36,382 nt of DNA from Methylobacter sp. (GCF_030680395.1 NZ_JAUXVR010000046.1:1-36382); one strand, 5' to 3'. Numbered from the stretch's first letter, positions 6,499 to 15,440 are shown. The notes: generated by a model from the sequence alone, not told the origin. Numbers and translations are program-made.

Positions 6499-8100
6499 TT
6501 ATTTTTCATTTATCTGATCATCATCCTGTTCTATCGAAATCAGCGGCAGCGTTACTGCGAACGTCGAGCCTGAATTTTCAATGCTGATCACCTCAATGCT
6601 TCCGCCGTGTGCTTTCAGGATTGACTTGGCCATCGGCAAGCCCAGCCCCTTTCCATCATCCCGTGAAGCCAGGGCGTTTCGGCTACGAAAATGACGATCG
6701 AAAATATGCTCCAAATCCTGTTCGGGTATGCCTATGCCTTGATCTGTGAGACTGAAACGTGCCATTTCTCCGTCCACCCGTAAGGCGACCGCAATATGTC
6801 CTCCAGGGTTAGAATATCGACAAGCATTGTCGCCAAGGATGAACAGCACCTGTCGAAGCCGCTGCTTGTCACCGCGCACCCACACCGGTTCGGTCGGCGC
6901 ATTCAGGGAAACAGAATTCGAGTTTTCCTCGGCCATCACTTGAAAATTCTCGGCGGCTGCTGTAACCAGTTCAGTCAAGTCCAAGTTATCCCATTCAAAT
7001 TGGAGGTTGGCGGTTTCGGCACGGGCCAGAAATAATAGATCGTTGACGTATTTTCCCAATTGCATCGACAGTTCGACGATGCGGTGTAAAGCATCCTTAT
7101 ATTCTTCGGCTTCGCGATCCTGTCCCCGCAGCGTTACCTCCGCTTCCCCACGGATGACGGTAATCGGGGTGCGCAGTTCATGGCTGATGTCGGCTAAAAA
7201 CTCTCGGCGCTCGTTGTCCATGCGTTTTAATTCTTCATTTAAGTTATGAAGTTCGAAAGTACGTTCGGCCACTCTGTTCTCCAGGACCGCACGTCCTTCG
7301 CGCAGTTTATTTTGCTGAAGCTCCAACTCCTGCGCCATTTGATTGAAGTGGCTGGCGAGATAGGAGAATTCATCGCGGGTATCCAAAGAAATACGATAAT
7401 CCAAATTACCGGAGGCTATTTCGTTGGTACCTTTCATCAGCGCTTCGATAGGTTTTCTAACGCCGCGAAGCAGTAATGCCCCGGACATGAGGCTAAATAT
7501 TGCCGCAGTCAATGACGCCAGGATGGCGATCCAACGCGACTGAGCTACCAAATCCTCCAGTTCTCGCTTGGCTTTTCCGGCCTTTTTCCGTTCAGCATTG
7601 ATGGCGGTATCGATCAGTGGCTGGAATTTTCCGTCGATTTCTTCTTCCGAAAATTTCGACAGCGCCTGCACTGCCATTTCATTCTTACCCTGCTGACGCA
7701 AGCGCTCCACTTCGTCGAACCGATATTCGCTGGCGTCCAGAAAAGCAGTGAAATGGGCAACTCTTTCCAGTTCGGCGGGTTTATCCTGCCAATCTTCAGT
7801 CTGGTTCTCTGCGACTGCGGTGTTTCTAAGGTTTTGCATCGCTTCGTAGAGACGACGTTTGGATGATTCCATACCGGCTTCCGCAGTCGGGCTGGCCGTT
7901 ATCAGCCTATCCATTCTCTGTTTGAAGTGGCGATAAGCCTCCTGGGACAAGCGCTCATAATGATCGAAAGCCTCGTACGCCGTCTGGCTGCGCTGAAAAT
8001 ACCGGGCAACCTGGTTTGAACCCCAATACAGTGCGATTCCTAAAAACAACACAAAACAGAACGAAACAACGATGACAACAGCCAAGCGGAAACGAAACAT
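6499..8100 (-). CDS. Membrane histidine kinase (complete)
   Basis: A 533-residue sensor kinase. TM1 spans residues 6-27 and TM2 about 189-211, enclosing a helical periplasmic domain of about 160 residues. A HAMP domain follows (about 212-265), then a coiled coil. The dimerisation/phosphotransfer helix contains ADISHELRTPIT with H307. The ATPase domain has the N-box (N425, GDNACRYS), DQGIGI (453-458) and GKGLGLP (483-489). All kinase elements are intact, in contrast to the kinase-like protein two genes upstream. The gene starts 5 bases after the lipoprotein stop and is followed after 18 bases by the regulator gene. The sensed signal cannot be read from the sequence. Confidence 0.95.
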   Translation of the reverse strand: MFRFRLAVVIVVSFCFVLFLGIALYWGSNQVARYFQRSQTAYEAFDHYERLSQEAYRHFKQRMDRLITASPTAEAGMESSKRRLYEAMQNLRNTAVAENQTEDWQDKPAELERVAHFTAFLDASEYRFDEVERLRQQGKNEMAVQALSKFSEEEIDGKFQPLIDTAINAERKKAGKAKRELEDLVAQSRWIAILASLTAAIFSLMSGALLLRGVRKPIEALMKGTNEIASGNLDYRISLDTRDEFSYLASHFNQMAQELELQQNKLREGRAVLENRVAERTFELHNLNEELKRMDNERREFLADISHELRTPITVIRGEAEVTLRGQDREAEEYKDALHRIVELSMQLGKYVNDLLFLARAETANLQFEWDNLDLTELVTAAAENFQVMAEENSNSVSLNAPTEPVWVRGDKQRLRQVLFILGDNACRYSNPGGHIAVALRVDGEMARFSLTDQGIGIPEQDLEHIFDRHFRSRNALASRDDGKGLGLPMAKSILKAHGGSIEVISIENSGSTFAVTLPLISIEQDDDQINEK

Positions 8101-8105
8101 ACGGG

Positions 8106-8684
8106 CTAATTTGCGTCGCCGCTTTCGTCCAGGTGTTTCTCCATGGATCTGATTGCTTCCAGTTTTTCTCTCAGTAGGCGGTTTTCATTTTTCTTCGAGC
8201 TGCTTGCGTCTTTCGATTCCAATACAGATTGGACCGATTTTTGTTTGTGTTCCAGACTGCCGACTCTTCTCGACACGTTTTGTAAACGTTTTAAGGTTTC
8301 GGTATGAATAGCGACAAGCCGCTGCATCCGTTCATCGGGCAAACCTCCTGGCGGGATAGAGCTTACCCCGTTCAGGATTTTGGGAATGTCGCCGCAGGCA
8401 TCGGAAAGCAGGCGCCCTACCATCAGGTGCAAGTGTATCCCGGGTCCGGGAGGATTTTTTTGACGTTTTAGTAAGGTGCGGCACACATCGGCGCGTGATG
8501 AAGGTGATATTTTGGACATGTTGGCCCCGAAAGCCAGCAGCTCATCAAAGTCCGATTGCGCATAGGGATCGTTATAACGGTCCGGGTACCCGTCGTTCCA
8601 ACCGGTATTGAACTCGGCGCATCCGGTCAGCAACAAAAGGCTTAGCGCTAAACTTATATTTCGAATAGAAAGTAATGACAGCAT
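8106..8684 (-). CDS. Lipoprotein, QseG/YfhG-like by context
   Basis: A 192-residue lipoprotein with a clear lipobox, LLTGC, the lipidated Cys being C22. The following Ala does not resemble an inner-membrane retention signal, so outer-membrane anchoring is likely. Residues about 60-110 carry two Cys (in ADVCRTLL and SDACGDI) that could form a disulphide. Residues about 118-186 form a highly charged coiled coil. In enterobacteria qseE(glrK)-qseG-qseF(glrR) encode a kinase, an outer-membrane lipoprotein and a regulator. The same order of a QseE-like kinase followed by a lipoprotein is seen here (15-base gap), which suggests it modulates the sensor from the periplasm. The QseG equivalence is inferred from position, size and lipobox. 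Confidence 0.65.
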   Translation of the reverse strand: MLSLLSIRNISLALSLLLLTGCAEFNTGWNDGYPDRYNDPYAQSDFDELLAFGANMSKISPSSRADVCRTLLKRQKNPPGPGIHLHLMVGRLLSDACGDIPKILNGVSSIPPGGLPDERMQRLVAIHTETLKRLQNVSRRVGSLEHKQKSVQSVLESKDASSSKKNENRLLREKLEAIRSMEKHLDESGDAN

Positions 8685-8699
8685 AGATAGTTTTGTTCC

Positions 8700-10283
8700 C
8701 TATTTTTTAGGCTTTCCGGTTAGCGGTATTTGAACGCGGAAGCGGGCCCCATGTTGATCTTGTCTTGAATCGATAATATCGACTTTGCCCTGATGGTTGG
8801 TGACGTACTCTCTGACAATGGCAAGCCCCAATCCCGGACCTTCGATATTATCGCCGGACTGGGCGGCCTTGCCACGGAAAAAGGGTTCGAATACGTGCGG
8901 GCGATCATTAGGTTCAATACCCGGACCCTCATCTTCGACTTCCAATTCCAGTTGCGCGCCCGAATCGCGAAGCATGATGCGTATTTCACCGCCCGTTGGA
9001 GAATATTTTACTGCATTCGACATTAACTGCTCGATAACGCTGCGCAGCTGGTCTTGAATCCCGGAAATCTCGACCGGCCTGACCAGCTTTTTCAAGCTAA
9101 TCGACTTGGTCTGTAGACGGCTTTGAAAATCCTCAATGACCGATTCAAGCAAGTATTGCATATTGACGGTTTCCTTACGGTTCATTTCAGGCTTCGCGTT
9201 GATCTGACTATAACGAACCAATTCCTCGGATACTGTTTTCAGCTTGTCGACATTGCTGCAGAGTAGTCGTGCGATCTCCTGTCGTGCACTGTTCGGTTCC
9301 CCAGTCGCCTCGTTTGTCAGCAGTTCCGTGCTTTCCCGGATATTCTCCAACGGCAGGTCGATCTCGCGGGCTACGTTGTGCATGAACTGCTGTTTCGAAA
9401 CCTCCAGCTCCATCAAATGAGTGCGTAGCCATTCAAGACGATTGCCCAGAAAGCGCATATCCGAAGGGCCTGTAATCTCGATCGGCTCTTCGAGTTCTCC
9501 TGAACCCAGACGGTGGATGCAGGTATTCAGTTGCCGCATTGAACGCGAAAGTATAGCCAGCAGTATGAGGATGAAGATAAACGAGATAACTAACAGAACC
9601 GCGCCCTTGACTAATAGCCCTTGTTCAAGGGATTCCGATTGCTGACGTAATTCGTTGAATTCATGATCAACGTAGCTCTCGAATTCACGCGAAAGGCTGG
9701 AGGAGGACTCACGCAGTCCCTGGAACGCTTCATCGACCGGTAATTTGAGATTATTCTCGCTCGCCGAGCTAATGATCTGTTGATAAATCAGATTTTCCTT
9801 TTCCGATAATTCGTTGACCAACAGTGCGATTTTGTTTTCCAGGTGCAGTTTTAGTAACGCACTCAAGGCTTGTTTGAATGATGCCCGCGTATTTTCATAC
9901 GATTGTTGCTCGTAAGGCTGGCGTACGGCCGGATCGGACAGAAGCACGAATAGTCTGGCTTTTCGTTCAATATCGGCAGTCTTTTGCAAAACCAGGCGTA
10001 TTGCCTTGGTCTGTTCGAAGACTTCGGAATTGATGGTCCTGCCCAATGCAGAGGTTTCGCGCATGCCGAAAGCGGCGTACATAACGGCCAAAAAAAGTGG
10101 GATAACGGCAATCAGAAAGCCTAGAACGATAAGGGATTTTAACGATAAAATATTTTTAAATTTTATCCGGTCGCAAAGAGATATAAATCGTTCCCTTTGA
10201 TTCGACCAAGGTTTCGACCAAAGTTTCGACAAATCCGGTTTTCTGAAAGTATCCAGAATAAAGTTGTGAATGAGCTCCTTCAT
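8700..10283 (-). CDS. QseE/GlrK-like histidine kinase homologue lacking the phospho-acceptor His
   Basis: A 527-residue protein with sensor kinase architecture: TM1 at about 50-72, a helical periplasmic domain, TM2 at about 225-246, HAMP-like segment, dimerisation helices from about 296 and a C-terminal ATPase domain. The periplasmic part resembles GlrK/QseE proteins. The phosphotransfer motif reads HNVAREIDLPLENIRE. Aligned to the usual SHELKTPL box, the His position is Arg306; codon CGC differs from CAC by one base. H302 lies one helical turn earlier. The ATP-binding motifs remain: N423 (MSNAVKYSPTGG), DEGPGI (451-456) and GPGLGL (482-487). It may bind ATP and act as a sensor or allosteric partner rather than autophosphorylate. 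It is the first gene of the operon and divergent from the large gene at 10505. Confidence 0.88.
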   Translation of the reverse strand: MKELIHNFILDTFRKPDLSKLWSKPWSNQRERFISLCDRIKFKNILSLKSLIVLGFLIAVIPLFLAVMYAAFGMRETSALGRTINSEVFEQTKAIRLVLQKTADIERKARLFVLLSDPAVRQPYEQQSYENTRASFKQALSALLKLHLENKIALLVNELSEKENLIYQQIISSASENNLKLPVDEAFQGLRESSSSLSREFESYVDHEFNELRQQSESLEQGLLVKGAVLLVISFIFILILLAILSRSMRQLNTCIHRLGSGELEEPIEITGPSDMRFLGNRLEWLRTHLMELEVSKQQFMHNVAREIDLPLENIRESTELLTNEATGEPNSARQEIARLLCSNVDKLKTVSEELVRYSQINAKPEMNRKETVNMQYLLESVIEDFQSRLQTKSISLKKLVRPVEISGIQDQLRSVIEQLMSNAVKYSPTGGEIRIMLRDSGAQLELEVEDEGPGIEPNDRPHVFEPFFRGKAAQSGDNIEGPGLGLAIVREYVTNHQGKVDIIDSRQDQHGARFRVQIPLTGKPKK

Positions 10284-10504
10284 GGATTTCCGTGTTTAAT
10301 TGTTAAAAGTAATCCTTTCTACAATAATCCATCCATGATGTCGCGCGGCAAGGGAATCTATTTCTGACATCGAAAAGCCCAAACGTAGATCTGATATATT
10401 TATTGGTTAGCCCGACTTGATAGCCGCTATTATACACACAAGTGTCGCATCGATTACCATGTTGCGAGCTCATCAGTTTGTCCACCTCAAAACTTTCACA
10501 TGCC
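10284..10504. promoter_or_regulatory. Divergent promoter region, kinase operon and large secreted protein
   Basis: A 221-base spacer between two divergent genes. A symmetric AT block at 10428-10434 reads TATAAT on the minus strand and TATTAT on the plus strand, so it could serve as -10 in either direction. No convincing -35 was found, as would fit an activator-dependent promoter. Confidence 0.35.
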
Positions 10505-13500
10505 ATGAAGCCATTGATCTTATTTCTTCTTGTATTACAGACGGTGTTGGTTGCGCTGACCGGAACGTCTGTTGCCAACGCCGATGTAGTTGCCGGATTA
10601 CCAGTAAAAAGCACAGTCGAGAGGCCTGCATTACTGCTTGAACTGGGCAGCGAACCGCCGTCGGTTAGCGAAGGCGATAAGACAACGCGGGTGTTTACCG
10701 GCGAAGTTTACGCCCATGAGGGAGATGCTTCGATTCAGACCGCTAAAGATGAAGTCAGCTCTTTGCACCCCGGCTTCGGCAGCTGGAACGTCAGCTTTCG
10801 TTTCAAGGTCAAACCCGGTCTCCCGGCCAAGCCCTATACCTTTTGGGCTCGGTGGCGACAGGGTGGAGATCACAATGTTTGCGTACAATCTTTCGAAGTC
10901 TGGGCCGGACCTGATCCATCAAAGCTGGAGCTGCGCGCCACACTATCCATGAAGCCTAAAGGTTGGGATTATGCCTGGATAGCCGCCGAATCGCCGGTCA
11001 GTCTTAAAGCCGACGATGCCGTCATTGAGGTGCGGGATAGTGGGGCGGGCCATGACGCCAAGGTTTTTGACGCCTTCCTGTTGGCCTCGCCATTGTCAGC
11101 CCTGCCGACAGGCGGCACGGCTGACAGGCCGCTGGTGGTGCTGGACTTGGGCAATGCGCCCGCGCTTGCAACAACAGAAAAAGATCCGGCCCTGCAAGTC
11201 CAAATCGGCGCAGCCACTGCCGGTTCCGGTGCCGGGTCGCTATTGACCGAAAAGGACGAGGTTCAGGTTTTTCATCAGGGTTTCGGAAACTGGAGCGCAA
11301 AATTTCGTTTTGAGCTCAATCCGGCGATTGCTCCGGGACAGTACCGATTTTATGCCCGCTACAAAAGCGGCGGCGAGGTTTCCCAGGTTAGCCAAAACTT
11401 CACGGTCAAGGCCGGGGCAAAGCCGGATGAACTGGCGACGCGCGGCGATTTTTCCCTGACCAACACCACGCCTTGGGAATACCAGTGGTTGCAAGCCGCA
11501 GCTACCGTCACCGTGTTGCCGGGTGATCGCTGGCTGGAAATCAACAACAGCGGCAATGCTGACGGAGCCAAAGTTTTCGACGCCTTCCTGCTACAACTGG
11601 AAACGCCGTTGGGCGAATGGATGACCGCTGCTCAGGCCCAGGCCAGAAATCGCTTTTTAGCGCTGACCAAGGCAGTACCTGCCGCGACTCGCCGCCTGAC
11701 TGTACTCGACGGCAAAGGCGGCAAAGATGAGATCCTGTTTCGCGGGCTGGCTTCCGATGCCGCACGACCCGATTATGAAAAGCTGTCGGTCTCCTATCTG
11801 ATAGGGCCGGAAGCCGAAGCTCTGGCCCGCAGTTTGAACCTTTCCACACTGCCAGCCGTACTGATGACCGACGACCATTACGGTATTCTGGGTGTGTTGG
11901 CACCGCCCAACAGCGAACAGGATGTAACAGGATTTCTTGCCGATCCAGGCAAAGTCGGCTTTATGCCGACGCCGATGGCGGTTGGAGTGGATGCGCCACC
12001 CAAGCCGCTTAAAAAAGGTGTCCCGGATGCATGGCTGGTGGGCGGTTTGCAGGACGGCTTATCGGGCGTTTCGGTTTTCGGTTTGGATAGCGAAACCGTG
12101 ATGCGTTCGAATCCCGATCAACCCTTTCTCAGCCTGCAAATGATGGGCGGTGAAATGCGGTCTTGGCGTATTGAACCGACGCAAGCCAACGGCGTCGCAG
12201 ACATCGAAGCCAGCACCCGGCATTCCTACGGCTGGTCGCGCGGCAGCGGTTATGCGCAGTTGTACCTATACGCCGATCAGCCCACGCAGGTGCTGTTGCA
12301 TCTGAAACAATCCGGCATCAAAACCGGCGGTTGGCTGGATGGGCAACCGTTTAAATTGAGCGATGACCCGAATCCTCCGGCCGGGTTCTCATCTTCTTCG
12401 AGCGAGCAAATAAAAAAACTGCTGCACGGACTGACTACCGAAGGACTTGTGGCTACCGCGTTGTCAACTCGTTCCGAAGCGCCGCAACTTGCCACGCTGA
12501 ACCTGTCGCAAGGCTGGCATAGTCTGCTGGTCAAGCTGGTGATGCAGCATGACCAAGGCCAGCGCTTTTACTTTGCGGGTTTATTCACCGATCCTGCCGG
12601 TAAGCCTCTGGATTCGGTCAAGACGCAACTGATCGATCCCGACGCCGATCTTGCGCTTAACGGAATCGCCGCCAAACTGCGGCCTCTGATCTTCGTGGAT
12701 GCTCCGGCCAATCTGCCGCATCCGGGCGACGCGCTCAAATTGCGGGTGGATATGCGCTGGCATCCTATTTTGGAAGAAACCGGCTTACCGGTACCGTTAC
12801 CGCGCTTTCAGGCAAAACTGCGCCTGCGTCTGGTTGATTACAGCGGTACCGAGGTCGCGGCTCAGGAAGTAAGCGGCTTGTTCCCCGGCGAAGTCGAAGT
12901 GGATTTCGGTAAGATTAGCGAGCCCGGCTACTACGCCGTTTATTCTTCCTTATATACGCCGGACGGCAAGTTGATCATGAACTATCACGCCGACGGCTTC
13001 TCAGTCGTGCGCGGAACCGTCGCGCAAAAGCATAGACTGGACAAGAAAAAGCTATGGAACAACGACTATTACGCTTTGGCCGATGGTGACAAGAGCTTCA
13101 AGCAGGAAGGCGGGTATTTCTCCTGGCTGGAACGGATGGGGATTTACCAAAGCTATGGGAGCTATCCGGGCTTCGATCCGCAGTATCGGGTCAAGTGGGA
13201 GCAGGCTAAGCAACTCGGATTGGTCTTGTTCGCGGACTCCTCGGGCGATAGCGGCTGGCTCAACGACAATCAGGCAGACGGTCAAAACTTCATCAACACG
13301 ACTTCGGCATTTACCCGGTTTTTTAAATCGACCAACGAGATCGACATTCGCCTGGAGGCTGAATGGCAAAAGCTGCGCGAGCCTGCGCATTGGGTGCAAC
13401 GCGCCCAATGGGAATATGAACAGGCGCACAAGCAGCGCAACGACGCCCATTACATCGGCGGCAGTCTGGTGCGGCCGGGCGGCAATGAGGGGGCAGGGCA

Positions 13501-14173
13501 GTGGTTCAAACAGGTGTTGCAGCTAGGACTGGATAAGTATCAGGATGCCTGGGACGTCCATGCCTATCCCCAACAAGCGCCGCGTTTCGGAGGCCCCATC
13601 GGTAATGGAGAAAACGAGGATGAGCGGGGCGTGCTGGCCGCTTACGCCAGTTTGGGCCGGAAAAACAGCTTGCCGTTCTGGCTGGGCGAAACCGGCGCCA
13701 AGGCGATGCATGGCCTGACCGGACGCCGCTGGCAGGCCGAGCAGGTCGCGAAAATGATCGCCTGGGTCAACAGTCGTAGCGACTACCTTGGCTTGGCTTT
13801 TTGCATAGGCCATGAATACGATTTGGCTTACGGCCGGATCTGGGATTACTCGATGGGCCACAAACCCGGCGAGGCCGCCACGTATACCGCGAGCGCCTTA
13901 ATCGATGGTTTGCCTTATCAAGCTTTCGACACCAAGGACGCTAATATCCAGGCGGCTTATTTCGGCGAAACCTTTATGATTTGGCGGACCGATGAAGCAG
14001 CCGGCAATTGGCGGCAGCAGCTTGATCCCGGCAAACCCTGGGTGCTGGTGGATGTGGTTGGGCGCATCCAAGAGTTGACGATTGACGCTTCGGGATACGC
14101 GGATATCCCAATCTCCGCCAGCCCGGTTTATGTGCTGGCGCGCTCCGAGTATGAATTGTTGACGCGGTATTGA
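10505..14173 (+). CDS. Large secreted protein with duplicated beta domain and GH-A-like C-terminus
   Basis: A 1222-residue exported protein. The ATG at 10505 is chosen because it starts a clean signal peptide (MKPLILFLLVLQTVL, cleavage after VANA); an earlier ATG at 10442 would bury it. Residues about 17-360 hold two tandem copies of a beta-rich domain: both contain KDEV, GFG-W, FRF, a YxFxAR strand, and end in AKVFDAFLL. From about residue 880 a (beta/alpha)-barrel-like region carries TNEID (E945) and, 117 residues later, WLGETG (E1062). This spacing and context match acid/base and nucleophile Glu residues of clan GH-A glycoside hydrolases. The likely role is cleavage or remodelling of a polysaccharide in the periplasm or outside the cell. 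It is divergent from the sensor operon, and 4 kb from the exopolysaccharide genes. The enzyme class is inferred; no family number can be given. Confidence 0.7.
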   Translation: MKPLILFLLVLQTVLVALTGTSVANADVVAGLPVKSTVERPALLLELGSEPPSVSEGDKTTRVFTGEVYAHEGDASIQTAKDEVSSLHPGFGSWNVSFRFKVKPGLPAKPYTFWARWRQGGDHNVCVQSFEVWAGPDPSKLELRATLSMKPKGWDYAWIAAESPVSLKADDAVIEVRDSGAGHDAKVFDAFLLASPLSALPTGGTADRPLVVLDLGNAPALATTEKDPALQVQIGAATAGSGAGSLLTEKDEVQVFHQGFGNWSAKFRFELNPAIAPGQYRFYARYKSGGEVSQVSQNFTVKAGAKPDELATRGDFSLTNTTPWEYQWLQAAATVTVLPGDRWLEINNSGNADGAKVFDAFLLQLETPLGEWMTAAQAQARNRFLALTKAVPAATRRLTVLDGKGGKDEILFRGLASDAARPDYEKLSVSYLIGPEAEALARSLNLSTLPAVLMTDDHYGILGVLAPPNSEQDVTGFLADPGKVGFMPTPMAVGVDAPPKPLKKGVPDAWLVGGLQDGLSGVSVFGLDSETVMRSNPDQPFLSLQMMGGEMRSWRIEPTQANGVADIEASTRHSYGWSRGSGYAQLYLYADQPTQVLLHLKQSGIKTGGWLDGQPFKLSDDPNPPAGFSSSSSEQIKKLLHGLTTEGLVATALSTRSEAPQLATLNLSQGWHSLLVKLVMQHDQGQRFYFAGLFTDPAGKPLDSVKTQLIDPDADLALNGIAAKLRPLIFVDAPANLPHPGDALKLRVDMRWHPILEETGLPVPLPRFQAKLRLRLVDYSGTEVAAQEVSGLFPGEVEVDFGKISEPGYYAVYSSLYTPDGKLIMNYHADGFSVVRGTVAQKHRLDKKKLWNNDYYALADGDKSFKQEGGYFSWLERMGIYQSYGSYPGFDPQYRVKWEQAKQLGLVLFADSSGDSGWLNDNQADGQNFINTTSAFTRFFKSTNEIDIRLEAEWQKLREPAHWVQRAQWEYEQAHKQRNDAHYIGGSLVRPGGNEGAGQWFKQVLQLGLDKYQDAWDVHAYPQQAPRFGGPIGNGENEDERGVLAAYASLGRKNSLPFWLGETGAKAMHGLTGRRWQAEQVAKMIAWVNSRSDYLGLAFCIGHEYDLAYGRIWDYSMGHKPGEAATYTASALIDGLPYQAFDTKDANIQAAYFGETFMIWRTDEAAGNWRQQLDPGKPWVLVDVVGRIQELTIDASGYADIPISASPVYVLARSEYELLTRY

Positions 14174-14265
14174 TGCTTAAAACCGTTCGTTTTCAGGAGA
14201 CGACTGCACAGCATTTCCCTATGTTATATATACGGAAAATGCGTTTGGATTTATTGCAAAGTAGC

Positions 14266-14299
14266 TATAATGGCTGCTATGTAATTCTTAACCATAGGA
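14266..14299 (+). promoter_or_regulatory. -10 element and Shine-Dalgarno of the toxin-antitoxin pair
   Basis: A perfect TATAAT at 14266-14271 lies 37 bases before the antitoxin start; the -35 is poor. AGGA at 14296-14299 is 9 bases from the ATG at 14309 but only 3 from the ATG at 14303, which favours the second. Confidence 0.5.
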
Positions 14300-14308
14300 A
14301 CTATGAAC

Positions 14309-14593
14309 ATGAAAACCATCTCGGCTAAAGAAGCAAAAAACGCATTCGGTAGCTTTTTGGATTCGGCGCAAAGAGAACCGGTAATGATTACCAAAAGAGA
14401 GCGCCCAATAGGGATATTTTTTTCAATGCATGATGTTGAAGCTTTGATTCAAGTAAGCGAAGCCTTTAAAAAAGACATCCATAATGGAATTATGTCAGGA
14501 ATCGCCGATGTAGAAGCGGGCCGTGTAACCGAATACAGCCAGGAGCATATAAACGATCTGAAGACAAAGTTAAGAGCCAGGTTAGCAGAGTAG
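14309..14593 (+). CDS. Antitoxin, Phd/YefM family
   Basis: A 94-residue protein. The N-terminus MKTISAKEAKNAFGSFLDSA, then EPVMITKRERPIGIFF, is the standard Phd/YefM DNA-binding and dimerisation fold: KEA(R/K)..F..LLD, 'P..I.k...p..v..s'. The C-terminal half, after about residue 50, is charged and helical, as expected for the toxin-wrapping tail. The start at 14309 is set by ribosome-site spacing. The toxin gene follows after 18 bases. Such antitoxins repress their own operon, helped by the toxin. Confidence 0.85.
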   Translation: MKTISAKEAKNAFGSFLDSAQREPVMITKRERPIGIFFSMHDVEALIQVSEAFKKDIHNGIMSGIADVEAGRVTEYSQEHINDLKTKLRARLAE

Positions 14594-14611
14594 CCGCTAG
14601 TTAGTTTTTTG

Positions 14612-14938
14612 ATGAAAATACATAAAATTGTATTAACTGAAACCGCTGATCAATGCTTGCTTAATATAGCCGAATACATCGCTTTGGATAGTCCGGTTCG
14701 GGCAGAAACATTTATCGAAGAAATCGTAGAGTCGTTAACTGGAACGCTCTCTGTTTTTCCGTTGGCGGGTAAGGTTTATGAAGAAATGGAAGCAAAAATC
14801 GAGATCAGGAGTTTGCCCTATAAAAATTATGTGAGTTTTTATAGGGTAAGAAACGATGTCGTTGAAATACTGTTTATTTTCAATTCGGCACAGAATATTA
14901 AAAATATTCTGGCATCGATGGAGAACCCGCGCACTTAA
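14612..14938 (+). CDS. RelE/ParE-superfamily toxin
   Basis: A 108-residue protein starting MKIHKIVLTETADQCLLNI. The pattern of the ParE/RelE fold is visible: first strand and two helices (AEYIALDSPVRAETFIEEIVES), 'L..FP..G+.' (VFPLAGKVYEE), then strands IRSLPYKNYVSFYRV and VVEILFIFNSAQN. The 'lp...Y.i.YrV....v.Il.I.h..q' signature is well conserved. It is paired with the antitoxin gene just upstream. Targets differ within the superfamily (ribosome-dependent mRNA cleavage or DNA gyrase), and the sequence alone does not decide. TTG at 14609 is an alternative start. Confidence 0.83.
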   Translation: MKIHKIVLTETADQCLLNIAEYIALDSPVRAETFIEEIVESLTGTLSVFPLAGKVYEEMEAKIEIRSLPYKNYVSFYRVRNDVVEILFIFNSAQNIKNILASMENPRT

Positions 14939-15078
14939 ACTTGGCCTCATTGTTTGGACGTTGGAATGCTGAATCCATTTGACGGAGTCATGCCAAGTAG
15001 CGGAACCTGAGCGGTAGTCTGGTTGGATTCCCTATAAGTGGCGAATCTCAACATCCTGCGCAATTATTATGTCTTACC

Positions 15079-15193
15079 GCGTTGAAAGGCTCAGACAATG
15101 ACCGATGCGGTTTGGGTAAATGGCAACTGGCGTGTCACGTTTGAATTCCATGACGGTCATGCCTTGGTTCTCGATTATGAGGATTATCGCTAA
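15079..15193 (+). pseudogene. higB: higB toxin remnant (frameshifted C-terminal part)
   Basis: Two adjoining frames recreate the end of a HigB/RelE-like toxin. LKGSDNDR is read in one frame (from 15082), then VWVNGNWRVTFEF and HALVLDYEDYR in another, ending at TAA 15191-15193. The intact family pattern is 'LKG....W.v.vngnWRi.F.f..g.a..vdY.DYH'. The break lies near 15102-15106, and the first half of the gene is missing. The stop overlaps the higA ATG as TAATG, the arrangement of intact higBA operons. Confidence 0.7.
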
Positions 15194-15440
15194 TGGCTAT
15201 GCACAATCCACCTCATCCAGGCGAGTTCATTCGGGACGTCTACCTGGAACCGTTCGCTATCACGGGTAGCCAACTTTCCTCGAAACTTGGCGTTTCGCCT
15301 TCTACGCTGAACCGTATTTTAAAAGGTAACAGCGGCGTAAGCTCGGAAATGGCGCTCCGACTTTCAAAAGCCTTGGCCGCTCCCCAGAGAACTGGCTGAT
15401 TATGCAGGATAACTATGACCAAATGTCCTATTTTTGCTAA
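15193..15440 (+). pseudogene. higA: higA antitoxin gene, frameshifted
   Basis: The frame starts MAMHNPPHPGEFIRDVYLEP and has the XRE-type helix-turn-helix of HigA (SQLSSKLGVSPSTLNRILKG, SEMALRLSKAL). It then changes to AAPQRTG and stops at 15399. Reading on in the +1 frame restores the family's end, RSPENWLIMQDNYD. A single missing base near 15373 explains this, since the family reads ALGRSPENW. The DNA-binding part may still be made. The toxin is also broken, so the module is dead as a toxin-antitoxin pair. Confidence 0.8.

Noticed and set aside
13052-13861. Several long frames opposite or within the 10505-14173 gene
   Set aside because: They lack start signals and family patterns, and the large gene has a signal peptide and an internal duplication in one continuous frame.
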